Positions 15,886 through 23,532 of a DNA stretch of 26,905 bases are shown here, in pieces. Below the pieces are notes generated by a model. It was given only the letters and a program-made list of their open reading frames with translations. It was not told the origin of the DNA and did not search any database. Within the stretch, counting starts at the first letter, position 1; each line of letters opens with the position of its first letter. Origin of the DNA: Desulfarculales bacterium UBA696 (GTDB lineage: Bacteria > Desulfobacterota > Syntrophobacteria > Syntrophobacterales > Syntrophobacteraceae); assembly GCA_002298995.1 (NCBI GenBank), contig DBMO01000066.1:1-26905 (forward strand), in the 5' to 3' direction. Position numbers and translations under genes: made by a program.

Positions 15886-16232
15886 ACGGAGTCGGGCCAA
15901 GATAGCAGGTTAAAATGGCTTTAATATTGCTCATATCGTGGCTCATATGGGCCTTAGAAGTTCATTTTTGGCACTGAAAGTAAACGTCTAAGAGATGCGA
16001 GTTAGCCATGCCCAGAGCAAAACGGCGCCTCCTGCCCGGATACGCCCGGCACATAACCCACCGGCGCCACAAGAGAGAATTCCTCCTTAAATTTTCCAAA
16101 GACCGCGGGTCCCGGATGAGCCGGCTCTTTGAAGCCAAGAAGCGCTATGGACTGCGCGTGCTCAACTATGTTGCCACATCTAATCACATCCACTTGTTCG
16201 GAAATAGAGTTGAGGTCGGAAGAAAACTGTAG
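15886..16232. mobile_element. RAYT element remnant 2, right end lost
   Basis: The left end ACGGAGTCGGGCCAAGAT and the following 300 bases match remnant 1 at close to 90 percent by eye. The right terminal repeat is missing; after about 16195 the sequence changes and soon meets a different repeat family at 16253. It also carries a short tandem repeat (GTACACAC) just outside its left end. Confidence 0.7.
16008..16232 (+). pseudogene. REP-associated tyrosine transposase, N-terminal fragment
   Basis: An open frame of 74 codons beginning MPRAKRRLLPGYARHITHR and reaching LNYVATSNHIHLF, where HIHL is the HuH metal-binding motif of Y1 transposases. It then leaves the family sequence and stops. The catalytic tyrosine helix is absent, so it is inactive. 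It keeps the frame that remnant 1 has lost, and is therefore the less damaged version of the N-terminus. Confidence 0.75.
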
Positions 16233-16252
16233 GGCAGGACAAGGTAAGGGCG

Positions 16253-16390
16253 TGTTGCCCAAATAAGAAATTTTGAAAATGTGGTTTTATTGCCGAATGA
16301 CGCCTCGGGGTTCCGAATCAGTGGGTAGCCCGGATTTATATCGGGGTGCGGAACACGAGAGGCTCGGCGGCGACGCCGGGTTACGACTTT
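16253..16390. repeat. Single arm of the TGTTGCCC palindromic repeat
   Basis: Starts TGTTGCCCAAATAA and includes GGTAGCCCGGATTTATATCG and GAGGCTCGGCGGCG. It matches, on the opposite strand, the right half of the long palindrome at 23180-23437. The second arm is missing here. Confidence 0.7.
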
Positions 16391-16436
16391 GAATTCTCCA
16401 CACACTTCGTGTTCTTCTTGGTGGGAATGGGACTCT

Positions 16437-17048
16437 CTACAGGTCCACTAAGGAAGAGACCTCGATCCCGTGCTCTTCAAGATCGGCGATAATGGGCTTG
16501 AGATCGGTTTTCTTGAGCCGTATAGAATAGGTAAACTGCTCTCCCTCCTCGTCGGGCAGGCTGCAGATGCTGATTATCTCGCCTCCCCGGTTCTTTACTA
16601 TCCGGGCCAATTCGGGAAGCGGATTGGCCGAGCCCGAGACCTTGACGTCCAGCCTGGATGATTCGGTGAATAAACCGAGGAAGGTTATAAATGCCGATAG
16701 AATATCAACTATTGTAATGATTCCGATCAGTTTGCCGTCCTGAACCACGGGAAGCCCACCGACGCGTTTTTCGAGCAGGGTCCTGGCTGCTTCCTCCAGG
16801 GGCGTATCAGGGGCGGCGGTAAAGGGTTTACGAATCATTACGTCTTCAAGGGTCAGCTCTTCCAGCATGGACGCTATAAGCACTCCCCGCAGGTCCGCAT
16901 CGGTGACCCAACCAAGAAGTTCATCATCCTCGCCCAAAACCGGCAGATGCCGGATTGACTGCTGCTTCATCAGGGCCATGGCTTCCTGGATGGAAGCTTC
17001 TTTTTTGATGGTTACAAGTTTTGTTGACATCCAGTTACGAACGATCAC
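16437..17048 (-). CDS. CBS-pair and ACT domain protein (AcuB-like)
   Basis: A 203-residue cytoplasmic regulatory protein. Two CBS domains occupy about residues 1-60 and 70-125 (SIRHLPVLGEDDELLGWVTD and RVGGLPVVQDGKLIGIITIV), and an ACT-like domain follows from about 135. CBS pairs bind adenosine nucleotides and ACT domains bind amino acids or similar ligands. Proteins of this layout are often named AcuB, but their target is usually unknown. The GTG at 17048 is preferred: it gives MIVRNWMS, the usual family start, and has AGAGG eight bases upstream. A GTG three codons earlier is also open. It is separated from the GAPDH homologue by about 400 bases containing a repeat, so an operon is doubtful. 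Confidence 0.85.
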   Translation of the reverse strand: MIVRNWMSTKLVTIKKEASIQEAMALMKQQSIRHLPVLGEDDELLGWVTDADLRGVLIASMLEELTLEDVMIRKPFTAAPDTPLEEAARTLLEKRVGGLPVVQDGKLIGIITIVDILSAFITFLGLFTESSRLDVKVSGSANPLPELARIVKNRGGEIISICSLPDEEGEQFTYSIRLKKTDLKPIIADLEEHGIEVSSLVDL

Positions 17049-17283
17049 GCAATACACCTCTCATGGCCTGGGAATGGAGCCGGAATGAGCCAAATCCAAT
17101 TTGCCCTGTAATTACGGGCAGTTTATACTTGCCTAGAAAACCTAGGATAATTCGGCCAAAAATGCAAGGAGATTAAACGAGGTCTGCTCTATCCATGGCT
17201 GGTTTCGACTATGATACTAATTCCATTACAAAACGGGTCATGTGGGAAACTTTTCCGGCCTGCCGTTCGAGCAATAACCATTC

Positions 17284-17372
17284 GTAGGGTGGGCACAGTT
17301 TTATCGTGCCCACCATCCTGTATCGAGGAAAACTGCAATCGGTGGGCACGGTAAAACTGTGCCCACCCTACA
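17284..17372. repeat. Inverted repeat with GTAGGGTGGGCAC ends
   Basis: The left arm (GTAGGGTGGGCAC, then TTTTATCGTGCCCACC) and right arm (GGTGGGCACG, then GTGCCCACCCTAC) are near-exact complements around a loop of about 28 bases. Palindromes with this GTAGGGTGGGCA end are widespread dispersed repeats in many bacteria. It lies in the gap between the CBS protein and the GAPDH homologue, which holds nothing else recognisable. Confidence 0.8.
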
Positions 17373-17449
17373 AAATTCACGGTTTTGGGGCGGCCCGAAT
17401 TATATACAGAATAGGCTCTTAAGCCATTTTGCCTGTAGTGTAGGCAATA

Positions 17450-18820
17450 CTACGCCCTGACCGACGCCACGGCGGAGCTTCCCGCGCGCATTAACTCGGC
17501 TATGGTGACCGTCCGGTCACCCAGCATGTTCGTATAGCTTCCGAGTTCGTTATCATACCAGCCGTAGATTACCGCCTGGGTCACCGGGACCTCGATAAAG
17601 CGCCTCTGCCTGGATCGGGTTTCTCCACCCCCGGTTGCCTTCTTTTTCAATTGCGCCGTTTCGACCGAAGCCGATGCGCTGGGCGAGCCGGATTCTTCCA
17701 GATAGTCCATGGCGCTTTGTACACGTTCCGCATCGATGTGCACGGCAGCGGTGCGGGTGTGATTCTCCGCGCCCTCGATGACGGCGGCGGCGCGGGGCAG
17801 GCCTATAATGTCCGAAGAGACATTCTGCTGTTCGGAGAAGACCAGGTAGCCTTCCGGGAAATGGCTCACGGCTGACTTGTAGATGTTATTGATCTGTTCG
17901 CGGCTTATCGGGTTCGCCATGCTCTCATCCTGGATCATCACCGCAAGGATTATGAGGGAGCCGCTCGATACGGGTATGCGCACGGATTCGGCGATAAACC
18001 CTATCCGCTTCATCTCGGGAATTACCAGGCTAAGCGCCTTGGCCGCGCCCGTGCTCGTCAGGATTATATTGTTGAAGGCCGACCGGGTCTTGCGAAGGTC
18101 CGTCGCCCCAGCCTTGGGGGCGCGGTCGAGAACCGACTGTGAACTGGTCGCGGCATGGACGGTGGTCATGGCGGCGGACAGAATGCGCTCGACACCGAAA
18201 AAATCGAGCAGCGGCTTGACCATATAGGCCAGACAGGTGGTAGTGCAGGAGGCGTTCGAAACTATGATGTGCCTCTTGGGATCAAAATCGGAGTCATTTA
18301 TGCCCATTACCGTCGTGACAGCATCTTCGGGCATCGAACGGCTTTTGTCCTTGATCTTGAACGGCGCGGATACAACTACCTTTCTTGCCCCGGATACGAG
18401 ATGCCCGCGTACCGATCCCTTGGAATCTTCGGGCGGGGCCGTGGGGTCGAGGAACGATCCGGTCGCGTCCACCACCAGATCGACGTTGTGATCCTTCCAG
18501 CCGATCTGGGATGGGTTTCTGGCTTTGCGAAGAAAAGTCGTCTTGATGCCGTCGATGACAAAGCTTCCCGATTTCTCATCGAGCTGCTCGATAACCCTCC
18601 GGGCGCGAGCACCATACAGGTAATTGTGAAGCGACCCATAGGTCGAATCGTTTTCAATGAAGTGAGCTATATCCTCGATCCGAGTCCCGACATCGCGCCC
18701 GATGTTTACCACGATTTCTGAAAAATACTTCCTATCGACGTGATGCCAGATCGAGAGCTTGGCAATTCTTCCCAGACCGTTTATTCCGAGTTTTTGTGGC
18801 ACCATTCTTTTTTCTTTCAT
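17450..18820 (-). CDS. Glyceraldehyde-3-phosphate dehydrogenase homologue, long form
   Basis: GAPDH-fold protein of 456 residues, against about 335 in the usual enzyme. The dinucleotide motif GINGLGRIAK is at 12-21, the catalytic cysteine Cys192 in SNASCTTTCLAY and the catalytic histidine His222 in TTVHAAT. STGAAKA (256-262) and YGWYDNELGSYTNM (419-432) are also conserved. Departures from the textbook enzyme are an insert near 124-139, a Ser/Ala/Lys-rich low-complexity insert at about 376-408 close to the C-terminus, CTTT for CTTN, and VVNIGRD in place of the NAD-selective ND. Glycolytic activity is plausible, but coenzyme preference or substrate may differ. The ATG at 18820 has AGGAAAAGG directly upstream. 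It stands alone with no glycolytic neighbours. Confidence 0.85.
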   Translation of the reverse strand: MKEKRMVPQKLGINGLGRIAKLSIWHHVDRKYFSEIVVNIGRDVGTRIEDIAHFIENDSTYGSLHNYLYGARARRVIEQLDEKSGSFVIDGIKTTFLRKARNPSQIGWKDHNVDLVVDATGSFLDPTAPPEDSKGSVRGHLVSGARKVVVSAPFKIKDKSRSMPEDAVTTVMGINDSDFDPKRHIIVSNASCTTTCLAYMVKPLLDFFGVERILSAAMTTVHAATSSQSVLDRAPKAGATDLRKTRSAFNNIILTSTGAAKALSLVIPEMKRIGFIAESVRIPVSSGSLIILAVMIQDESMANPISREQINNIYKSAVSHFPEGYLVFSEQQNVSSDIIGLPRAAAVIEGAENHTRTAAVHIDAERVQSAMDYLEESGSPSASASVETAQLKKKATGGGETRSRQRRFIEVPVTQAVIYGWYDNELGSYTNMLGDRTVTIAELMRAGSSAVASVRA

Positions 18821-19317
18821 AGCCTTTTCCTGAGTTCACAGCAGGTTAAAAGCAATAGATTTATAATTTCGGGCCTTGAGCCGGGTGAGCGTCGTAAACG
18901 AGCAATGTGCGGAGCATGTTAATCCAGCAGGAAGTCTACCCATTGTAGAAATATTGAACGTAATGTCAAAGCATAACCTTCGTCGATGGGGATCCATGGA
19001 AGAAAAAGCGGCAGTTTTCCGCTTCCATTTATACGCGCCCCGCCCAGATCCCAATCTGCCGCCACGCCATTCAGCAATCCTGGAACCCTGATTTTGTTTC
19101 AATGTAAGCTCTCGGTGCCCCAAATTACAGAGCCCTAAACCATTCTTTGCGAATAAGTAATGTCGGCCTTGTCTTATCGAGTTAGAATTATGAGGGAAAG
19201 TATTCTCTGTGCAGGCGGCACCGGAAAGATTGCCGAATAGTAAGAGTTCGCTGATTTGAAATGGGGGTATTATAGTTTAGACAGTAGGTGATAGCAGGTC
19301 CTCGGGAGGACTCAAAA
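18821..19317. other. Divergent intergenic region, no gene recognised
   Basis: About 500 bases between the GAPDH homologue and the histidine kinase gene, which are divergently transcribed. Frames on both strands (for example 18836-19123) show no known domain, no ribosome site and no codon pattern like the neighbours. No clear promoter or hairpin was found. Confidence 0.4.
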
Positions 19318-20880
19318 ATGGATCCAGGAAAAGAGTGCGCCATACTTTGTGAACGGAGCTGCCGAGCGAGATTCGAGTTGCCGGCAAAGGGCGACGCCAC
19401 GGCCCACGAGACCAACGAGCGCTTGCGGGCAATGATAGAAGCCTTCGACGGTCTTATTTACGTGTGCTCTCGGGATTACCGCGTCGAGTATATGAACAGC
19501 AAACTGATCGAGCGCACGGGATTCGACGCTACGGGGGAGGCTTGCTATAAAACCCTTCACGGACGCGATTCCATTTGCCCCTGGTGCGTCAACGAAAGAG
19601 TTTTCAGAGGGGAGACCGTCAGGTGGGAAGTCCAAAGCCCGAAGGACGGCCGGTGGTTCTATGTCGTAAACACGCCAATTTATCACCTTGACGGCACTAT
19701 TTCAAAACAGGCGATGATTCTGGACATTACCGAGCGCAAACTGGCCGAACTCGCGCTGGAAAAATCCGAGCAAAAATACCGCGTCCTGGTTGAGAGTTCC
19801 TCGGATGCCATCATGATGGTGGATAACGGGGGAAAACTGGTTTCCTTTAATCACGCTTTCCTGGAACTTTTCGGCTACACCGCCGAGGAAATTCTGGGCA
19901 AACCCATAAAGCTCCTTTACCCCAGCAACGAAGATTACCTTTTATTCAAAGCACAAATTGAAGCGGTCACAAAGGATGGGGAGTCTACAACCACCGAGTG
20001 GGAACTGATTCGGAAGGATGGAACGCTTTTTTCGGCCGAAAAGACGGTGTCGCCTATCGACGACGGGGACGGGTTGACCGGACTTGTCGCCATAGTCAGG
20101 GATATTACAAAGCGAAAGGAAGCCGGGCGGGAACTTGAGGAATACCGCGGCCGTCTCGAGAACATGGTCTGTGAAAGGACCCGCCAGCTCGAAGATGCTC
20201 AAAAAGCCCTGATCGAGAAGGAGCGGCAGAAAACGGTCGGCGCCCTTTCGGCCGAGGTCGCCCACGAGATCAGGAACCCCCTGACCATGATCGGAGGTTT
20301 TGCGGGACGGCTTCGAAAAAAACTGCCGGACGTCAAGGAGGCGGACATCATTTTCACCGAGTCGCGGCGCCTCGAAAAGATCCTGGACAAAATCAGCAGC
20401 TATCTCAAGCCTGTAACGATGCAGCTCCAGCAATTCCCGGTAAATGACGCACTCGAGGAAGTCTTCGGTTCACTCGATTCCGAGATTAGCGACAAGGGCA
20501 TAAGACTTCAACTCGATCTCGGAAACGATATATCTCCCATAATTGCAGACCCCGGCCTTTTACGCCAGGTACTGGTCAATGTGATAAGAAAAATCCTGCA
20601 GATGGGCAGCCCCGGCGCCGACCTGTCTGTTTCCGCCATTGAGACCGATACGTCTTTGCACATCGATTTCCGGCTGCCAATCGAAGCACGGGGAATACAG
20701 GACCCCGAATTTCTTTTCTGCCCGTCAAATGAGGGCAGCCTCATCGTGGCCTCGCTCTCGTCGCGTTTTCTCGACGCGATGAACGGTTCAATTTCTTTTT
20801 GCAGGCACAAGGACGGAATGTCTTTTACCATCTGCCTTCCCAAGGCTGCCGGAGGAAACTCGCAATCCCATATTGCGTGA
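19318..20880 (+). CDS. PAS-PAS sensor histidine kinase with degenerate ATP-binding domain
   Basis: A cytoplasmic sensor protein of 520 residues with no membrane helices. Two PAS/PAC domains cover about 33-145 and 150-270; the first contains a CPWC motif at 87-90. A coiled linker leads to a HisKA domain with an intact H-box, VAHEIRNPL, and phospho-acceptor His316. The following ATPase region starts normally (IIADPGLLRQVLVN), but the N-box asparagine expected at 425 is lysine (NVIRK), and no DxGxG motif is present where HIDFRLPIEARG stands. Autophosphorylation is therefore doubtful; the protein may be phosphorylated by another kinase or act as a pseudokinase. The ATG at 19318 has GGAGG eight bases before it. 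It is followed 32 bases later by a usp gene. No response regulator gene is adjacent. Confidence 0.85.
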   Translation: MDPGKECAILCERSCRARFELPAKGDATAHETNERLRAMIEAFDGLIYVCSRDYRVEYMNSKLIERTGFDATGEACYKTLHGRDSICPWCVNERVFRGETVRWEVQSPKDGRWFYVVNTPIYHLDGTISKQAMILDITERKLAELALEKSEQKYRVLVESSSDAIMMVDNGGKLVSFNHAFLELFGYTAEEILGKPIKLLYPSNEDYLLFKAQIEAVTKDGESTTTEWELIRKDGTLFSAEKTVSPIDDGDGLTGLVAIVRDITKRKEAGRELEEYRGRLENMVCERTRQLEDAQKALIEKERQKTVGALSAEVAHEIRNPLTMIGGFAGRLRKKLPDVKEADIIFTESRRLEKILDKISSYLKPVTMQLQQFPVNDALEEVFGSLDSEISDKGIRLQLDLGNDISPIIADPGLLRQVLVNVIRKILQMGSPGADLSVSAIETDTSLHIDFRLPIEARGIQDPEFLFCPSNEGSLIVASLSSRFLDAMNGSISFCRHKDGMSFTICLPKAAGGNSQSHIA

Positions 20881-20912
20881 CACTGCCTCCAACTCCAAAA
20901 GGAGGACAAGCA

Positions 20913-21434
20913 ATGAATATTAGAAGAATTATATTCCCGGTCGATCTATCCGATTTCTCATCGAGCATTGTTCCCCAGGTGATCTCGCTGGCCGAAAAAT
21001 TCGGCGCCGAGATTCACATCGTGGCGATCCTCGAATACTCCGGTCCGATCGGCGCCGCATACTCTTTCCGTGCTTCAAGCGATCTTCCCGAGACCACCCG
21101 TATGTCGGCGGAACAAAAACTCCTGGAATTCGAGCGGGAGTCCTTCATCAACTACCGCAACGTCAAACGAATCTTGCTTTTCGGCCGTCCAGCGGATAGG
21201 ATTTTGGACTATATCAGTTCGGCGGAGGCCGACCTGGTGGTAATGGCAACTCACCGAAGGAGCGAGATCGCAAGAACTCTTCTGGGAAGCGTGGCCGACG
21301 AGGTAATTAGAAAATCGCCGGTACCCGTTATGAGCATAAATCCCGAGGAGGAAGAACTGGGGTGGCGCGTTTCGAAGGTGAATCCGGATCAGGAGCTTCA
21401 ACTGCGTCCCGAGTGGCCGGATTCCGGGTGCTAG
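20913..21434 (+). CDS. Universal stress protein family (UspA-like)
   Basis: A 173-residue single-domain Usp protein beginning MNIRRIIFPVDLSDFS, the usual start of the family, with AAGGAGG directly upstream of the ATG. In ATP-binding members the motif is Gly-x2-Gly-x9-Gly-Ser. Here MATHRRSEIARTLLGS (111-126) keeps only the final GS, with Ala and Arg in place of the first two glycines, so nucleotide binding is probably lost or altered. The last 30 residues (after MSINPEEEE) form a charged tail beyond the fold. It is closely spaced behind the histidine kinase gene and probably co-transcribed, which suggests a shared signalling role. Function is inferred from the family only. Confidence 0.9.
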   Translation: MNIRRIIFPVDLSDFSSSIVPQVISLAEKFGAEIHIVAILEYSGPIGAAYSFRASSDLPETTRMSAEQKLLEFERESFINYRNVKRILLFGRPADRILDYISSAEADLVVMATHRRSEIARTLLGSVADEVIRKSPVPVMSINPEEEELGWRVSKVNPDQELQLRPEWPDSGC

Positions 21435-21503
21435 TGCGCTCCGGTCATTCAGGCCGGCCCTGAGCACGGCCGATTCCGGGGCATGGTGGAGTTGAACAGA
21501 ACC

Positions 21504-21538
21504 AAACCCAGCAAATGATTTGAGAATGCTGGGTTTTG
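21504..21538 (+). terminator. Terminator-like hairpin after usp
   Basis: AAACCCAGCA (21504-21513) pairs with TGCTGGGTTT around an AT-rich loop and is followed by TTGCT. The T run is short, but the stem is perfect over ten bases and lies 70 bases past the usp stop. Confidence 0.65.
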
Positions 21539-21616
21539 CTCCGCTCAAAACACCCGCGCCTTTCCGTAAGGCTCAACCCGTATTGATCCCACATCAGCTT
21601 ACAACGAAATGAAAGA

Positions 21617-23119
21617 ATGATGGCCCTTTTCACGAAGCATCAAAGCCGTAGCCTCTTTTTGATTTTTTTCCTTTCGACCGCTCTTTGCGTTCCGGCGGTT
21701 GTATGTGCCGCGCGCGTGCAGAAGCCCGGCGTGCAGAAGCCCGGCGTGCAGAAGCCCGCTGCGGCGCTGAAGCCCGCCGAGCCCTTTCAGCAATCGATCG
21801 AGAATATTCGAAAAGCCGCGGAAAGTGCCGGTGTTATGCTCGTCTCGCTCCCTTCGGGCCGAATCGTTTTCGAGTACAATTCAGCAACAGCGCTAGTCCC
21901 CGCATCGCTGGTGAAGCTTCTGACAAGCTATGCGGCCATGAAAAAACTCGGCCCATCTTTTCGATTCGGAACGGAAGCCCTCGCCCGCGGCGAACCCGTT
22001 GACGGTGTCATCCAGGGTGATATCTGGATCAGGGGGGCGGGGGACCCCTTCTTTGTGTCCGCAAAGGCCCAGGAACTGGCCCAGGCTATTAAAGATCGTG
22101 GAATCAGGCAAATAACCGGTGGAGTTTTTACCGACGACGGCTTTTTCAATCCCAAATCCGAGCATATCTGCCTGGATGGGGATTGCGTCGGCACGTTCAA
22201 CCCTGTAGTCTCGGCAACCGCCGTGGACTTCAACCTGGTGCCCCTCCGGCTGCTCGTTCCCCCAAAGCCCGGCGCCGTTGTAACTGTTGATCCGGCCTGG
22301 GCGGGAAGCTACATAAAAGTGAACGGCAGGGCGGTTTCTGCAAAAAAAGGCGACACCCTCAGGGTCCGCTCTCTGGGCGCTACGGGAAGCGGGCAGGAGG
22401 AATTTCAGATTTCCGGGCAGGCGGCTTCGCGGGGTCCGCGCTCCCGAGAGTACCGCTTCCATGCCGCGGACCCGGCGGGCCTTTTTGCGGGCGCAATCCG
22501 CGCGGCCCTCGAACGTTCGGGAATCCGGGTGATGGGGCAGGCGGCCGGTGAAGGCACAACGCCCCCGGGGGCTGTTACCATCGCGAGATATGAGTCTCCA
22601 CCGCTTTCGGAACTGGTGGCGAGTATGAATAAGTACAGCAACAACTTTATGGCAGAGATGCTCTTGAAGGCCCTCGGCGGCCATGTTTCCGGACCTCCCG
22701 GGACCAGCGCGAAGGGGGTTGCGGTAGTAAAGTCGGCCCTGGTCGATGCCGGCATCCCGGACCGGACGGGGATGATAGACTGCGGCTCGGGGCTTAGCCG
22801 TTTTTGCCTGGTTACGCCCCAGAGCTTTTGCCGGCTCCTTGCCTCGGCCTTTCAGGACCAGCAGATGGGACCTGCTTTTATCTCGTCTCTTGCCGTAAAC
22901 GCCGGGGAAGGCACCCTCAGGCGCAGGATGCGAAAACCGGGCCTTACAGTTCAGGGCAAAACCGGCACCCTCAGCGATGTCGTGGCTTTCGCCGGCTACG
23001 TTTCCGGTCCATCCGGCAACACCCATGCAGCCGCGTTGATGCTTAACGGCGTTCGCGACAGGTGGAAAGCCCGGCAAGCCATAGATGCATTTCTCGAAGA
23101 GGCCGCGTTTTTGAAGTGA
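21617..23119 (+). CDS. dacB: D-alanyl-D-alanine carboxypeptidase/endopeptidase (PBP4, S13 family)
   Basis: Periplasmic low-molecular-mass penicillin-binding protein that trims or cleaves peptidoglycan peptides. The 500-residue protein has a signal peptide (basic start, then LFLIFFLSTALCVPAVVCA, cleavage near residue 31). All three active-site motifs are present: SLVK (97-100, nucleophile Ser97), SNN (341-343) and KTG (448-450). The long insert between SxxK and SxN is typical of PBP4/DacB. Directly after the signal is a three-fold VQKPG/A repeat encoded by 15-base tandem repeats. The ribosome site before ATGATG is weak (GAAAGA). It stands alone, with a hairpin upstream and a palindromic repeat downstream. 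Confidence 0.9.
   Translation: MMALFTKHQSRSLFLIFFLSTALCVPAVVCAARVQKPGVQKPGVQKPAAALKPAEPFQQSIENIRKAAESAGVMLVSLPSGRIVFEYNSATALVPASLVKLLTSYAAMKKLGPSFRFGTEALARGEPVDGVIQGDIWIRGAGDPFFVSAKAQELAQAIKDRGIRQITGGVFTDDGFFNPKSEHICLDGDCVGTFNPVVSATAVDFNLVPLRLLVPPKPGAVVTVDPAWAGSYIKVNGRAVSAKKGDTLRVRSLGATGSGQEEFQISGQAASRGPRSREYRFHAADPAGLFAGAIRAALERSGIRVMGQAAGEGTTPPGAVTIARYESPPLSELVASMNKYSNNFMAEMLLKALGGHVSGPPGTSAKGVAVVKSALVDAGIPDRTGMIDCGSGLSRFCLVTPQSFCRLLASAFQDQQMGPAFISSLAVNAGEGTLRRRMRKPGLTVQGKTGTLSDVVAFAGYVSGPSGNTHAAALMLNGVRDRWKARQAIDAFLEEAAFLK
21716..21760 (+). repeat. Three 15-bp tandem repeats within dacB
   Basis: GTGCAGAAGCCCGGC occurs twice exactly and a third time with CT for GC at the end, encoding VQKPG, VQKPG and VQKPA. 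The unit is a multiple of three, so copy-number change would lengthen or shorten the linker behind the signal peptide without breaking the frame. Confidence 0.95.
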
Positions 23120-23179
23120 TCCGGACCAAGTGGCCCCGAGGGATATCTAATCCTCTGTTTTAACGCGGTCTCATGGGAG

Positions 23180-23437
23180 TGTTGCCCGATTGGTAAGTTC
23201 CGCAATCTCTACTCAGCGAAGGTAAAGAGGATAGAAGGGGTGGCCCGGATTCATATCCGGGCGCGAAGCGCAAGAGACGTGGTCACCACATCCAGTGCCG
23301 TCTCGACTTCCAGCGCCGCCGCCGAGCCTCTTGTGCTCGCGCACCCGGATGTGAATCCGGGCCACCCACTCATTGGGACCCACGACTCTTCATTTAGCGA
23401 TAAGACCAAATTGTTGGGATTCTTTATTTGGGCAACA
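23180..23437. repeat. Long palindromic repeat with TGTTGCCC ends
   Basis: A 258-base unit whose two halves are imperfect inverted copies. The ends are TGTTGCCCGA and TTGGGCAACA. The inner arms are GGTGGCCCGGATTCATATCC (left) and CCGGATGTGAATCCGGGCC (right), each itself a small palindrome. One arm recurs at 16253-16390 and the left half recurs at 26823-26905. There is no coding capacity, so a dispersed non-autonomous element is likely. It fills most of the gap between dacB and the phosphoesterase. Confidence 0.85.
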
Positions 23438-23532
23438 TGCTGTCCCGACCGCGCCATGCTTCGTAACCGGGTGCATATTGTGGATTACCGCGGGGCGGAT
23501 TTATCCGGGCAGAAAAGTAGAAAAACCCATAA

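Noticed and set aside
19220..19245. Sigma-54-like GGCAC...TTGC ahead of the histidine kinase
   Set aside because: Spacing between GG and GC is about 15 rather than 12 bases.
21893..23077. 394-codon minus-strand frame opposite dacB
   Set aside because: Antisense shadow of a gene with all three PBP motifs intact.
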